The translations under genes were made by a program, and so were the position numbers. This document shows, one piece after another, positions 48,372 to 57,814 of a stretch of 64,000 nt of DNA. The DNA is taken from NCBI RefSeq assembly GCF_900112955.1, contig NZ_FONP01000006.1:48399-112398 (forward strand), given 5' to 3'. The DNA is from Peptostreptococcus sp. D1. GTDB taxonomy: Bacteria > Bacillota > Clostridia > Peptostreptococcales > Peptostreptococcaceae. Under the pieces are notes generated by a model. That model was not told where the DNA came from, did not search any database, and saw only the letters and a list, made by a program, of their open reading frames with translations. The number at the start of each line of letters is the position of its first letter. The stretch's first letter is position 1.

Positions 48372-48971
48372 TTACAATTGTCCTTTCCTGTCTATTTTTC
48401 TTCTAAACAAACCATGCCTATTACAATAATAATAAATCAAGCCTCCACCTCCAATAAAAAACCTAGCTTCAGCATTTCCCTCAGGATATAGCTTTATCAT
48501 CTCAAATTTACTTGAATTTATATATATGATAAAGCTTATATAGTGATTTTTTTTCATCGGATGATCTATTTTTATGTAAACTTCATTGTCAATTTTTTCA
48601 GCAACGACCTCGTGCTTATCGTCAATATTCTCAGCATCCAACGCTGGTAGAGTTACACCACAACAGCTTATCAATACATCTCCCATTGAATTTACCGTAT
48701 TTCCACATATAGGACAAACATATAGCTTTGATTTCATAATATTACTTGATCTATTTTTATTTGTGATATTCTCTCCAGACAATAATTCGATTATCGAAAT
48801 ATTTAACACCTTTGATATTGGCTCGATTAAAGATATATCTGGAAGACCTTTACCTGTTTCCCATTTTGAAACAGCTTTATCACTTACACCTAGAGCTTCT
48901 GCTAATTCTAATTGTGTCATATTTTTTTGCTTTCTTAATTTCTTTATAGTTTCACCAGCTACATAACTCAT
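48372..48971 (-). CDS. HTH (XRE)-desulfoferrodoxin fusion protein
   Basis: 199 residues from the ATG at 48971 behind GAGGAG. Residues 6-65 are an XRE-type helix-turn-helix (TQLELAEALGVSDKAVSKWE). Residues 84-105 are a desulforedoxin-type knuckle with Cys86, Cys89, Cys103 and Cys104. Residues 118-190 are a superoxide reductase domain: His120 (DKHEVVAEK), His137 and His143 (IDHPMKKNHYI), Cys183 and His186 (YYCNRHGLF) match the five iron ligands of desulfoferrodoxins. So both iron centres seem intact. It may be a superoxide reductase that binds DNA, or a redox-sensing repressor. No redox gene lies beside it; a DNA glycosylase gene does. Confidence 0.85.
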   Translation of the reverse strand: MSYVAGETIKKLRKQKNMTQLELAEALGVSDKAVSKWETGKGLPDISLIEPISKVLNISIIELLSGENITNKNRSSNIMKSKLYVCPICGNTVNSMGDVLISCCGVTLPALDAENIDDKHEVVAEKIDNEVYIKIDHPMKKNHYISFIIYINSSKFEMIKLYPEGNAEARFFIGGGGLIYYYCNRHGLFRRKIDRKGQL

Positions 48972-49074
48972 TACTTTCACTCCTCTTTATTGATATTATC
49001 ATTTTTAGTGCTGTTAACTTATAAGACTATACTAAGCTTAGCATTAAAAATGTTTAATTACAACCTACGTAAAG

Positions 49075-49120
49075 TAGAGTAAAAAAGAACAGCCTATTTA
49101 GGCTGCTCTTTTTTACTCTA
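49075..49120 (-). terminator. Terminator of the small membrane protein gene
   Basis: A 20-bp stem, TAGAGTAAAAAAGAACAGCC paired with its near-perfect complement (one mismatch), loop of six. Both flanks give T-rich tails. It lies 50 bp beyond the stop at 49169. Confidence 0.8.
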
Positions 49121-49168
49121 ATAATATGTAATACAAAAATTAACAAAATATCACATACTATACTCTCT

Positions 49169-49690
49169 TTAGTTACTTTCCATATTCTTAATATGCTTTC
49201 TAACCTTATTGCCAAATTCTTTAAATCGCTTTTTCTCCTCTGGCCAAATCTTCGTGACTCTATCAACTGCGATAATAAAAATAATCACAGCTGCATAGTC
49301 CTTGGCTTTTTCTATCATACCAATACTTTCAAGTATAATCAACAACAAATAAAAAGTAAAAAGAATAGTACGCTTTGGAAGTGCAATCAAAAACTCTATG
49401 CCAGCCTTGTAACCGATATAAATTTGACGATTAATACCATTAGACTTTTTCAATCGTCTATTAATAAGTCCGGATATTCTAGCATAAAACCAATCCGAAG
49501 TAAAAAACAAAGACTGAATAGCAATAGCTAATAGTCCAATATTACTGGCATATTTTTCCTCATAGCCAAAAGCACGTGCCAATGCGTAAGCCCAATCACC
49601 ATTATCAATACATATCAGAACAGAAATGTACACAACGGCTAAAGCTATGGCAATAAGCAATAAAGAACGAAAAAATTTCATTATATTCAT
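49169..49690 (-). CDS. Small membrane protein, function unknown
   Basis: 173 residues with four hydrophobic segments (about 6-27, 48-65, 101-122, 128-145) and a basic C terminus (WPEEKKRFKEFGNKVRKH). I do not recognise the family. It has its own strong promoter (49720-49748) and terminator, so it is a single-gene unit. The start could be ATG 49690 or 49681. Confidence 0.7.
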   Translation of the reverse strand: MNIMKFFRSLLLIAIALAVVYISVLICIDNGDWAYALARAFGYEEKYASNIGLLAIAIQSLFFTSDWFYARISGLINRRLKKSNGINRQIYIGYKAGIEFLIALPKRTILFTFYLLLIILESIGMIEKAKDYAAVIIFIIAVDRVTKIWPEEKKRFKEFGNKVRKHIKNMESN

Positions 49691-49719
49691 ATTCCCTCAC
49701 ACTCTATTTATTTCACTTT

Positions 49720-49748
49720 ATTATAATATGTTAACTAAGGCAAGTCAA
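49720..49748 (-). promoter_or_regulatory. Strong promoter of the small membrane protein
   Basis: Minus strand TTGACT (49748-49743), a 17-bp spacer and TATAAT (49725-49720), about 30 bp before the start. Confidence 0.8.
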
Positions 49749-50072
49749 GAAAAGTTCTTTTCTTAATATTTTAGATATATTTACATTTCCATCATCTATA
49801 ATATACTACACATCTTAATCATTTAATTTGACCAATCCAATTTTTGCTGGACTCTGTATGTAGTAGCAATTTTCTGTTATCTGTTATTTGAATCAATTCG
49901 TACACAATATCATCTCAAATCACGATATATTATATCAAAAAACAAATTATCAATAAATTATACCATAATTATATGTGTAATTATCAGAAATTATGTGTTT
50001 AATCATTATACAAAAATTTCGTAAATATTTATAAAGCTTCCACTACATTCTAGATATTTCTTCAATCTCAAT
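49749..50072. other. Intergenic region without a gene
   Basis: AT-rich. It carries a promoter-like TGGTATAAT on the minus strand (-10 near 49957-49962) with no clear -35. I see no terminator for the protease gene that ends at 50073 and no open frame with a ribosome site. Confidence 0.4.
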
Positions 50073-52673
50073 CTACTTAAAATATAATTTTACACAAGCG
50101 TTGATATTCTCATTCATATTGTTTATATCCACAAACTCGTAATATGAATCCATTAAATTTGTCAAAACAAAAGTTTCTCCCTTACCAATCTTTGCATTTT
50201 TACCATGATTGACATTTGGATTGCTTTTATCATTTTTTTCAACAACCATATCCCACTCATGCTTCGGATCTTCCTTGTCATCATTTTTAACATATATTCC
50301 CAAAGCTATTTTATCACCCTTTTTCAACTCCTTAATGTACTCCTGAGGTATTTTTAAAGTATGATATCCAGCCTTTTCCATTTTTCCTGATAAAATCTTC
50401 GTTTTATCTTCCTCTAGCTTATTATCTATATCTTCTACATCTTCAAGTTGCTCTTCATTAAATTCTCTACTATACTTGTCAAAATTATTTATATAATATA
50501 CCTCATACTCTGCATTTGGCTTTGTTGTATAAAATCCCACTGAATCCATAATTTGATTATTTTCAGAAATTGAATATTTATTAAAAAGTATTGTCTTATC
50601 TCCATACTTATCTGGACTTACAAATCCTGTAAATGCGTAGTCATCATATTGATAAACCCCTTTAAACTCATCTGTATTCCTTACATCTGTAAAAACATAT
50701 GCATCACTACATATTCCACTACTTTTATATGACACAAAGAAATACCCTTTATCACCAAAATATTCTGTCTGAGAGTCTTTTACAATCCATGCGCCATCAA
50801 TGTCTGGTCTATTTCCAGCTGGAAAATTTTCTTTACTAAAATTATCGTCCCATCCAACTATTGCAATAGCATGATTTGGATTCGCATTATAATCCAATGA
50901 AGAATATGCCTTCTTTTCACTATTATATGTACTGCTATTAGAATAAGGGAATGTTTTATTTCCGTCATGAGCCATATATATGTTAGAAACTACTGCACCA
51001 TTATTTTTTATTGCTTCTTTTATCTGTTTCATTAAAATATCGTCATTTGATGCAATTTTACTATTATCAACGGTTTTTAAAAATTCAAATCCTAACACCT
51101 GTCTAACCGGCTTTTTCACGACAGGATTCTTGGCTTCATTTCTCACTGCAATTTCTGTTTTATACTCTCTACTCATATCTTCTATTAAAGATTTTTCCTT
51201 GTCATTCAAATAAGGAGCTGGAACAAAATCATGTCTTATCGGAATATACTTATCATCAGCTTCAAGAATTGGACCTCTTCCAGAAATAAAGTACGAAAGA
51301 TCTGATTCTCTATTTCTTCCTTCTCTAACGTTTAACTCACGTCCCTTGTCCTTAAAAGAAAATCCATGTCTATTTTCCATATTATTTTCAGATAAGTCTA
51401 GCTCCACACCCTCTTTCATCTTTATGTGAGATTCTAAAGCTGCCATGCTTGCAAAGCTTCTACATCCACCATCGTAAAATTGATTTTTAACTGTAGTCAC
51501 ATATGAGTTACCATTAACGTTTCTCAAATCAAATCTTACAGGTAATCCAGTCGTCTTTTCTAATTCAGTATCTTTATTTCCAATGCTCTCCTTATCTTCA
51601 TCATTCTTTACTTCAGCCTTATTATCATTTTTATCATTATCTATCCTATTATTGTCACTAGGTTTTACAGCATAAAACTTTGACACAGCATTTTGAGCAA
51701 ATCCAGCTTTCTCATCATTATTCTCAGCATTTTTTCCAGTTATTTCAGATTTAGTTCCATTATTTATCACTCGTTTTCCAACAAATACTATCTCCAAATT
51801 TGATGATTTTTTTGCTCTAATGTATACATCATAGGATTTTTTGCCAAATATTATAGGAGATTTTGATTTAGATGCGTATGGACCCGCTACCAAACCATCA
51901 ACTAAATACGAATCCTCAGATGATGCAATAAATACCTTATTTCCATCAAAAGAATTTAAATACGTGCTTATTATTTTTCTGTTTGTGTCATTTCTATCCA
52001 CTCCACTTACTCTTACATAATTCATTGCTTTCAAATCATTATTAGAAACCGAGCTTTCACCACCAATTACAGTTATTTTGTTACTGTCTATTCCCGAGTT
52101 CTTTATTTTTTTATCAAAAACAAGTATTGCGTAATTTTCTATGCATGAAACAGGTGATATTGATATTGCATCTGATATAGAATTTCTACCTACAACAAAT
52201 ATTCCTTTCACATTTCCTAGCTTTTCCCTTACCCTTATTGATGTATCAACTCTGTCTTCTCCGTAAATTCTTTCAACAGACACTCCTTTTTGGATAATAG
52301 AATTTTCAATTTTTTTTGATATGGAATTTGTTCCACCCGCAATAATTACTTTCTTTACTCCACTTTGTTCAAAAAACGCTTCCACCTTTTTAGAAAGTGA
52401 AACTCCTGTGTTTAAAACAATTGGTGCGTTTAACTTATTAGATAATGGTCCAAATACGAGCGAATCAATAATTTTATCTTGTTCGCCTGATGCCAAAATT
52501 ACAGTATCAATATTTTTATACTTCTCAGCTATTTTTATAGATGTTTCTATTCTATCAGCTCCACCTATCAATGTTTCTGTTATAGCGTAGCTTCTAAAAT
52601 TAATTGCACTAGCTACCATAAACAATGATACAAAAAAATAAATAAAATTTCTTTTCAGCTTTATTCTTCTCAT
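50073..52673 (-). CDS. CWB2-anchored papain-like cysteine protease
   Basis: 866 residues: signal peptide (1-30), three CWB2 repeats (about 33-310: ETLIGGADRIETS, ERIYGEDRVDTS, VRVSGVDRNDTN), an acidic/Asn-rich linker (about 312-372) and a C1A peptidase domain (about 378-650) followed by a ~200-residue beta-rich tail. It resembles C. difficile Cwp84/Cwp13 with the domains in reverse order. Active-site marks: Gln398, Cys404 (GGCRSFAS, where papains have CWAF) and His601 (NHAIAIVGWDD). The Asn of the triad is replaced by Asp633 (IVKDSQ). It starts 12 bp after the oppF stop, so it belongs to the peptide transporter operon. Confidence 0.87.
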   Translation of the reverse strand: MRRIKLKRNFIYFFVSLFMVASAINFRSYAITETLIGGADRIETSIKIAEKYKNIDTVILASGEQDKIIDSLVFGPLSNKLNAPIVLNTGVSLSKKVEAFFEQSGVKKVIIAGGTNSISKKIENSIIQKGVSVERIYGEDRVDTSIRVREKLGNVKGIFVVGRNSISDAISISPVSCIENYAILVFDKKIKNSGIDSNKITVIGGESSVSNNDLKAMNYVRVSGVDRNDTNRKIISTYLNSFDGNKVFIASSEDSYLVDGLVAGPYASKSKSPIIFGKKSYDVYIRAKKSSNLEIVFVGKRVINNGTKSEITGKNAENNDEKAGFAQNAVSKFYAVKPSDNNRIDNDKNDNKAEVKNDEDKESIGNKDTELEKTTGLPVRFDLRNVNGNSYVTTVKNQFYDGGCRSFASMAALESHIKMKEGVELDLSENNMENRHGFSFKDKGRELNVREGRNRESDLSYFISGRGPILEADDKYIPIRHDFVPAPYLNDKEKSLIEDMSREYKTEIAVRNEAKNPVVKKPVRQVLGFEFLKTVDNSKIASNDDILMKQIKEAIKNNGAVVSNIYMAHDGNKTFPYSNSSTYNSEKKAYSSLDYNANPNHAIAIVGWDDNFSKENFPAGNRPDIDGAWIVKDSQTEYFGDKGYFFVSYKSSGICSDAYVFTDVRNTDEFKGVYQYDDYAFTGFVSPDKYGDKTILFNKYSISENNQIMDSVGFYTTKPNAEYEVYYINNFDKYSREFNEEQLEDVEDIDNKLEEDKTKILSGKMEKAGYHTLKIPQEYIKELKKGDKIALGIYVKNDDKEDPKHEWDMVVEKNDKSNPNVNHGKNAKIGKGETFVLTNLMDSYYEFVDINNMNENINACVKLYFK

Positions 52674-52685
52674 AAATACTACCCC

Positions 52686-53396
52686 CTACATAAATATTTT
52701 TCTATCACAAATACAATCTAATACATCTTTATCATGTGAAATGAAAATATACGTCAAATTCAATTTATCCTTCAAATCCAACATTAAATTTAATATGCTT
52801 GCTTGAACGGATACATCCAATGCAGACGTAATCTCATCGCAAACTACTATCTTTGGCTCAAGTATTAATGCTCTAGCAATAGATATTCTCTGCAGCTGTC
52901 CACCACTAAACTGATGTGGATATTTTTCTACATCTAACTCCTTTAGACCACATAGCTTAAAATACTCTATTACCTTTGACATGGCAGCATCTATGTTCAT
53001 ATCCGTTTCATGAATCAATAATGCATCCAATACACTTTTTCCAACCTTTATTTTGGGATTTAAAGCTGAATACTGATCCTGCATAATTATCTGTATTTTT
53101 TTCTTCACATAAAGCTTAGAGTACTTGTTAATATTTTCCTTTTTTGAGTCTTTTATTTTTTTATAGACTACCTCTCCATCTATCACTATTACACCTGAAT
53201 CTGGACTCTCAATATTGACAAGACATTTTGCAAAGGTTGATTTTCCACATCCAGAATTACCAACTATTCCAACAATTTCACCTCTATTTATTTCAAAATT
53301 AAAATCCTTCAAAATATTTTTTTCTTTATTTTTACCAAATATACCCTTTGATTCAACATACTTTTTATTTATATTTCTTGCTTCTAATATTTTCAT
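52686..53396 (-). CDS. oppF: Short oligopeptide ABC transporter ATPase (OppF-like)
   Basis: 236 residues, where OppF proteins usually have 310-330. Walker A GNSGCGKST, Q-loop IMQDQYSALNP, signature FSGGQLQRISIARA, Walker B VVCDEITSALD and switch His ISHDKDVL are all present. It ends soon after (CDRKIFM), so the C-terminal Cys/oligopeptide-type domain is missing. The ATG overlaps the upstream stop (ATGA). It should pair with the ATPase half of the OppC-OppD fusion. Confidence 0.87.
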   Translation of the reverse strand: MKILEARNINKKYVESKGIFGKNKEKNILKDFNFEINRGEIVGIVGNSGCGKSTFAKCLVNIESPDSGVIVIDGEVVYKKIKDSKKENINKYSKLYVKKKIQIIMQDQYSALNPKIKVGKSVLDALLIHETDMNIDAAMSKVIEYFKLCGLKELDVEKYPHQFSGGQLQRISIARALILEPKIVVCDEITSALDVSVQASILNLMLDLKDKLNLTYIFISHDKDVLDCICDRKIFM

Positions 53397-55033
53397 ATGC
53401 TTTCAAACCTACCTTTGAAGTTATTGGGATTTGGTATTGCCGATACTAATGCTCTAGAATACTCATTTTCCTGCTTTATGAAAAATGCCTTGCAATCCTT
53501 CTTTTCAACAATTCTCAAAGCTTTCATTACTACGATAGAGTCTGCAAAGCTTTCCAATCTCTTTAAATCGTGACTTATAAACAATATTGCAGCATTCATA
53601 TTTTGGGAAATATCTTTTAACAGTCCAAGTATTTCTGATTTTAAATCATCATCTATTGCAGTGGTCGGTTCGTCAGCAATAATTATTTTGGGTCTTGCTG
53701 CAATGGCACATGCAATTTGCACCCTCTGCTTCATGCCTCCACTTATCTCATGAGGATATTTATAATAAACCTGTTCTGAATTTTCTAGCTTTACAGATTT
53801 AAACAACTCAATAACAGAATTATAAATATCATCACCCTTTTTATCACTGTGAAGTCTAAACATTTCTCCAACTTGCTTTCCCACAGTGAACGTTGGATTA
53901 AGCGACCTAGAGGGTGATTGAAAAATTGCAGATATTTCACTTCCTCTTCTCCTTTCAACCATCTCTTTGCTCGCACTCAATAGATTCTCACCTTCAAAAA
54001 TAATACTTCCTTTGACACAAATATTATCTGGGTTTAACCCTACTATTCCCATTGATGCTATGGTTTTTCCACTTCCAGACTCCCCGACTAGAGCCGTTAT
54101 TCTTCCTGGAATAAGCTCAAAATCCACTTCTACTTCGATTTCTTTTTGATCTATAACATTTTCAATAGGATTGAAATATATCCTAAATCCTTCCCCAACG
54201 AAATTTATTGCTACTACAATTAACACAATCAATATACCTGCTGGCAGCCATGTCCACCAATAGCTTTGCAAAGCTCTCATATTTTGTGCTGCAGTCAAAA
54301 TATTTCCCAAGCTTGGCATCGGATCTCTAACACCCAATCCAAGAAAACTCAAAGAAGCCTCCATCAAAATTGCATTTGCCATTGAAATAGTTGATGCAGC
54401 TATAATCGATGGAAAAACATTTGGAAGTATATCTCTAATTATTATACGAAAGCTGCTGAAACCAATAGCTTTTGAAACAACAACAAAATCTCTCTTTTTT
54501 AATGACAGAGTTTGGGCTCTGACAATTCTTGCCACCTCCGTCCATGATAATAGAGATATTATTAGAACCAAATTACGTATAGAGGGCCCTAGTATTGATG
54601 CAAGTGAAATTGCAACAATAAAAAAAGGAAAACACATCAGCACATCTATCATTCTCATAATAATAAAATCAATTTTTTTACCTCCGTATCCGGACAAAAG
54701 CCCCAAAACTGTACCTATTGCTATCTGTATTGATGTTGCAAGCACTCCGACCAACAATGATATTCTTATACTATACAACAGCCTAGTAAGCATATCTCTT
54801 CCTAGATTATCCGTTCCTAAAATATGCTCCTTGGATGGTTTTGCATTTATACTATATAAATCGATGTCAGAGTATGAAAATTTAGTCATAAATGGTCCTA
54901 TTAATGCTACTATTGACAGAATAATCAATACAGCACAGCCAAATGCTATATATACATTTTTCTTGCTAATGTCGATTTTAAAACAATTCGATAGAAATGA
55001 TTTATTTGTTGATAATGTCTTTTTATTTCTCAT
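53393..55033 (-). CDS. OppC permease fused to OppD ATPase
   Basis: 546 residues in one open frame from the ATG at 55033. Residues 20-285 are an OppC-type permease: GTDNLGRDMLTRLLYSIRIS, six membrane segments, the coupling loop SKAIGFSSFRIIIRDILPN and SFLGLGVRDPMPSLG. Residues 300-546 are an OppD-type ATPase: Walker A GESGSGKT (317-324), Q-loop Gln372, signature SGGMKQR (431), Walker B IIIADEP (450-456) and His488. Only ~20 residues join them, and the first strands of a normal OppD, with the A-loop aromatic, seem missing. It overlaps oppF by 4 bp. Confidence 0.9.
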   Translation of the reverse strand: MRNKKTLSTNKSFLSNCFKIDISKKNVYIAFGCAVLIILSIVALIGPFMTKFSYSDIDLYSINAKPSKEHILGTDNLGRDMLTRLLYSIRISLLVGVLATSIQIAIGTVLGLLSGYGGKKIDFIIMRMIDVLMCFPFFIVAISLASILGPSIRNLVLIISLLSWTEVARIVRAQTLSLKKRDFVVVSKAIGFSSFRIIIRDILPNVFPSIIAASTISMANAILMEASLSFLGLGVRDPMPSLGNILTAAQNMRALQSYWWTWLPAGILIVLIVVAINFVGEGFRIYFNPIENVIDQKEIEVEVDFELIPGRITALVGESGSGKTIASMGIVGLNPDNICVKGSIIFEGENLLSASKEMVERRRGSEISAIFQSPSRSLNPTFTVGKQVGEMFRLHSDKKGDDIYNSVIELFKSVKLENSEQVYYKYPHEISGGMKQRVQIACAIAARPKIIIADEPTTAIDDDLKSEILGLLKDISQNMNAAILFISHDLKRLESFADSIVVMKALRIVEKKDCKAFFIKQENEYSRALVSAIPNPNNFKGRFESI

Positions 55034-55042
55034 ATTCTTCAC

Positions 55043-56005
55043 CTACTCAAGCTCTACTCGTTTATCAACCAATATATAAAATACATCTGCCAATATATTT
55101 GATATTAGTATGACAACTGCCGTTATCATAAGAATCCCCATAATCAATGGATAGTCTCTATTTTGAACTGCATCATATCCTAATCTTCCAATCCCAGGCC
55201 AAACAAAAACTGTTTCAGTCATTAAAGCTCCAGAAAATAGTGTCGGAACCTGTATAAAAAAAACTGTAATTATAGGAATTAAAGCATTTTTTAGACCATG
55301 CTTCAAAACAGCTTTTTTAAAGCTCATCCCCTTTGCCATTGCATTCTTTATATAATCCTTATCCAAAATCTCAATCATTGCAGATCTAGTATACCTAATA
55401 AACGATGCCATATGAACCATTATCAAGACCACCGATGGTAAAATCAAGTGTAACAACATATCTAAAACCTTATCAATTCCCGAGTAATTGTATCTGACAT
55501 TATACATCCCCGATGATGGCAGTAAGGATAAGTCATATGAAAAAATCTTTATCAAAATTAACGAAAAGAAAAACGCTGGAATAGATACACCTACAAAAGA
55601 AACCACAGTTATTATATCATCTATAGCTGTATTTCTCTTAAGCGACGAAAGCATCCCTATTGCCACACCTAAAATACTACTTAATATTAATGACAATCCC
55701 ATAAGCAAAATTGTATTTCCAATTCTATTAGCTATTATTTCTATTACTGGTCGCGAAAATTTTATTGAATATCCTAGGTCAAATACCAACGCCCTTTTTA
55801 CCCATTTAATATACTTAATAAAAAAGGTGTCGTAATATCCAATACTTTTCAATTTAGCCTCTATAAGCTCTGGAGGCGTGTTTGGACTGACCATGTGTAG
55901 GTACGGATTTCCCGGTTGTAAATTAACTAGGGCAAAAATTAGTATTGATATTCCAAACAATACAAACAATGAAATCATGAGTCTTTTTGCAATATAGTTT
56001 TTCAC
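55043..56005 (-). CDS. oppB: Oligopeptide ABC transporter permease (OppB)
   Basis: 320 residues from a GTG start (56005) behind GAGGTG. It has the OppB marks LGYSIKFSRPV, six membrane segments, the EAA loop KAVLKHGLKNALIPI and VFVWPGIGRLGYDAVQNRDY. It precedes the OppC-OppD fusion by 9 bp and follows a hairpin after the binding-protein gene. Confidence 0.94.
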   Translation of the reverse strand: MKNYIAKRLMISLFVLFGISILIFALVNLQPGNPYLHMVSPNTPPELIEAKLKSIGYYDTFFIKYIKWVKRALVFDLGYSIKFSRPVIEIIANRIGNTILLMGLSLILSSILGVAIGMLSSLKRNTAIDDIITVVSFVGVSIPAFFFSLILIKIFSYDLSLLPSSGMYNVRYNYSGIDKVLDMLLHLILPSVVLIMVHMASFIRYTRSAMIEILDKDYIKNAMAKGMSFKKAVLKHGLKNALIPIITVFFIQVPTLFSGALMTETVFVWPGIGRLGYDAVQNRDYPLIMGILMITAVVILISNILADVFYILVDKRVELE

Positions 56006-56031
56006 TTTTACACCTCTAGCTCATTATATTA

Positions 56032-56072
56032 AAATCCAGTAAAATCATATTTATGGTGATTCTACTGGATTT
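56032..56072 (-). terminator. Hairpin between oppA and oppB
   Basis: A 16-bp stem (AAATCCAGTAAAATCA with its complement, one mismatch), loop of nine, followed on the minus strand by TTTTAATAT. Both flanking genes read the same way, so it probably lets the binding protein be made in excess over the membrane parts. Confidence 0.75.
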
Positions 56073-56151
56073 TTATTTTACAAAAATAATTTTTGTGTAA
56101 ATTTACGAGGTATAATATTTTCTGAAAATTCACCTCAAATTATTATGCTAC

Positions 56152-57813
56152 TTACTGTGCTACTACCCAATTTTGTGCATCATCAAAATCTCTGAACACA
56201 GATGGATTGAATCCTTCTAATTTTGGAGTTGTTCCTATTACTATTTCTTGTTCAAATAAATATGCCCAAGGAACCTGCTCATTCATATATTCAGCGAACC
56301 TCTTATATGATTCCTTACGTTTTTCCATGTCTGTTGTAGAAGTTCCCTCCTCAAGAATTGCTTCTAATTCCGGAGTTGTAAAGCCTACAATATTCCATCC
56401 CATCTTTCCTTTTTCATTGCTCACAGCCGACGCTGACCAATACGGAGTCATATCTGGATCAATTGCAAGATTGTTACCCATCATATACATATCGAATTCG
56501 TGGTTGGCAACAACTTTTTCCATCAATGCAGGAAACTCCATTTTATTCAATTCAACTTTTATACCAACCTTTGATAAATTTTCCTGAATAACCTGTGCCG
56601 CCTGTTCTCTAACTGAGTTGCCAGTTGGAACATCAAGCTTAAACTCTAGCTTTTTACCAGATGAATTAACCATTACATCTCCCTTAAGAGTATATCCAGC
56701 TTCATTTAACAATTTTTTTGCATTGTCAACACTATAATCATACTTATTGAATTTTGCATCGCTTGGATAAGCCCAAGAACTAGACAACATTGGCGCATCC
56801 TTGACTTCACCATTACCTTCTATAAGCTTGTCTACCATTGACTTTCTATCAATTGCAGTTACAATAGCTTGTCTAACTTTTACATCCTTAAATATTTCAT
56901 TTCTGTAATTCATTCCCATATACTGGAATAGATTGTTTTGATGTCTATATATTTTACTTCCTTCTTTTTCAAGAGCATCTATATCTGATTTCTTCAGGTT
57001 TGTTATATCTGCAATGTCCACGTCACCGTTCTTTAAATCAGCAGCAACTGTATCTTCACTAACTACTTTCAATACTATCTTAGAGGTTTTTACATCACCG
57101 CCAAAGAAAGTATCATTTTTTTCAAATTTTGCATCCTGTCCTTCTGTAAAGGATGATAATTTGTATGGACCACTTCCAACAGGATTTGCCATAAGATTCT
57201 TTGATTCTTTCCACTTAGATAAATCCACAGATGACCAAATATGCTCTGGAATAATTCCCATAGTTCCTAATTTTGCCAATGCTGGTCCATATGGCTTAGA
57301 ATATGAAATTTTCACAGTTACATCATCAACTGCTTCAATCCCCTTAACATTATTTTCTTTTCCATTTTTGTATTCATCAACTCCAACAATATTTGTAACA
57401 AAATCACTATATTCCCCATCATAATTTTTATTTGCAAGTGTTGTAAAGGTAAAGACAACATCCTTTGCTGTTAACGGTTTTCCATCAGACCATTTAACAT
57501 CTTTTTTAATTGTGAAAGTGATGTTCTTTTGATCACTAGAAACCTCATACTTTTCTGCTAAATATGGTTGAACACCTTGCTTATCGTCTAGCTTTAGCAA
57601 TGAAGTGTATATCATCTTACATACTGCATCATCATAAACCGAATCAGTCAATAATGGATTGAAAACACCTGACGGAGATGTTGAGATACCATATACTATA
57701 GAATCCTTTACCGCACCTTTATCTCCATCTTTATTAGCACATCCAGACAATATGCCTATTGACAATAGCATTGCCAGTGCTATAGAAGATAACTTCTTTA
57801 ATTTTAAAGTCAT
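56152..57813 (-). CDS. oppA: Oligopeptide/dipeptide-binding lipoprotein
   Basis: 553 residues of the SBP family 5. Lipobox ILSGC with the lipid Cys at 25. Family marks: GVFNPLLTDSVYDDAVCKMI, LAEKYEVSSDQKNITFTIKK, DVKWSDGKPLTAKDVVFTF, and the C-terminal YKRFAEYMNEQVPWAYLFEQ. It binds peptides at the outer face and delivers them to OppB and the OppCD fusion. It is the first gene of the operon, with the promoter inverted repeat at 57815-57883. Confidence 0.93.
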   Translation of the reverse strand: MTLKLKKLSSIALAMLLSIGILSGCANKDGDKGAVKDSIVYGISTSPSGVFNPLLTDSVYDDAVCKMIYTSLLKLDDKQGVQPYLAEKYEVSSDQKNITFTIKKDVKWSDGKPLTAKDVVFTFTTLANKNYDGEYSDFVTNIVGVDEYKNGKENNVKGIEAVDDVTVKISYSKPYGPALAKLGTMGIIPEHIWSSVDLSKWKESKNLMANPVGSGPYKLSSFTEGQDAKFEKNDTFFGGDVKTSKIVLKVVSEDTVAADLKNGDVDIADITNLKKSDIDALEKEGSKIYRHQNNLFQYMGMNYRNEIFKDVKVRQAIVTAIDRKSMVDKLIEGNGEVKDAPMLSSSWAYPSDAKFNKYDYSVDNAKKLLNEAGYTLKGDVMVNSSGKKLEFKLDVPTGNSVREQAAQVIQENLSKVGIKVELNKMEFPALMEKVVANHEFDMYMMGNNLAIDPDMTPYWSASAVSNEKGKMGWNIVGFTTPELEAILEEGTSTTDMEKRKESYKRFAEYMNEQVPWAYLFEQEIVIGTTPKLEGFNPSVFRDFDDAQNWVVAQ

Positions 57814-57814
57814 A

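Noticed and set aside
53393..55033. Possible frame error joining oppC and oppD
   Set aside because: The frame is continuous with good motifs on both sides and no repeated or odd sequence at the join; kept as a real fusion, though resequencing would settle it.
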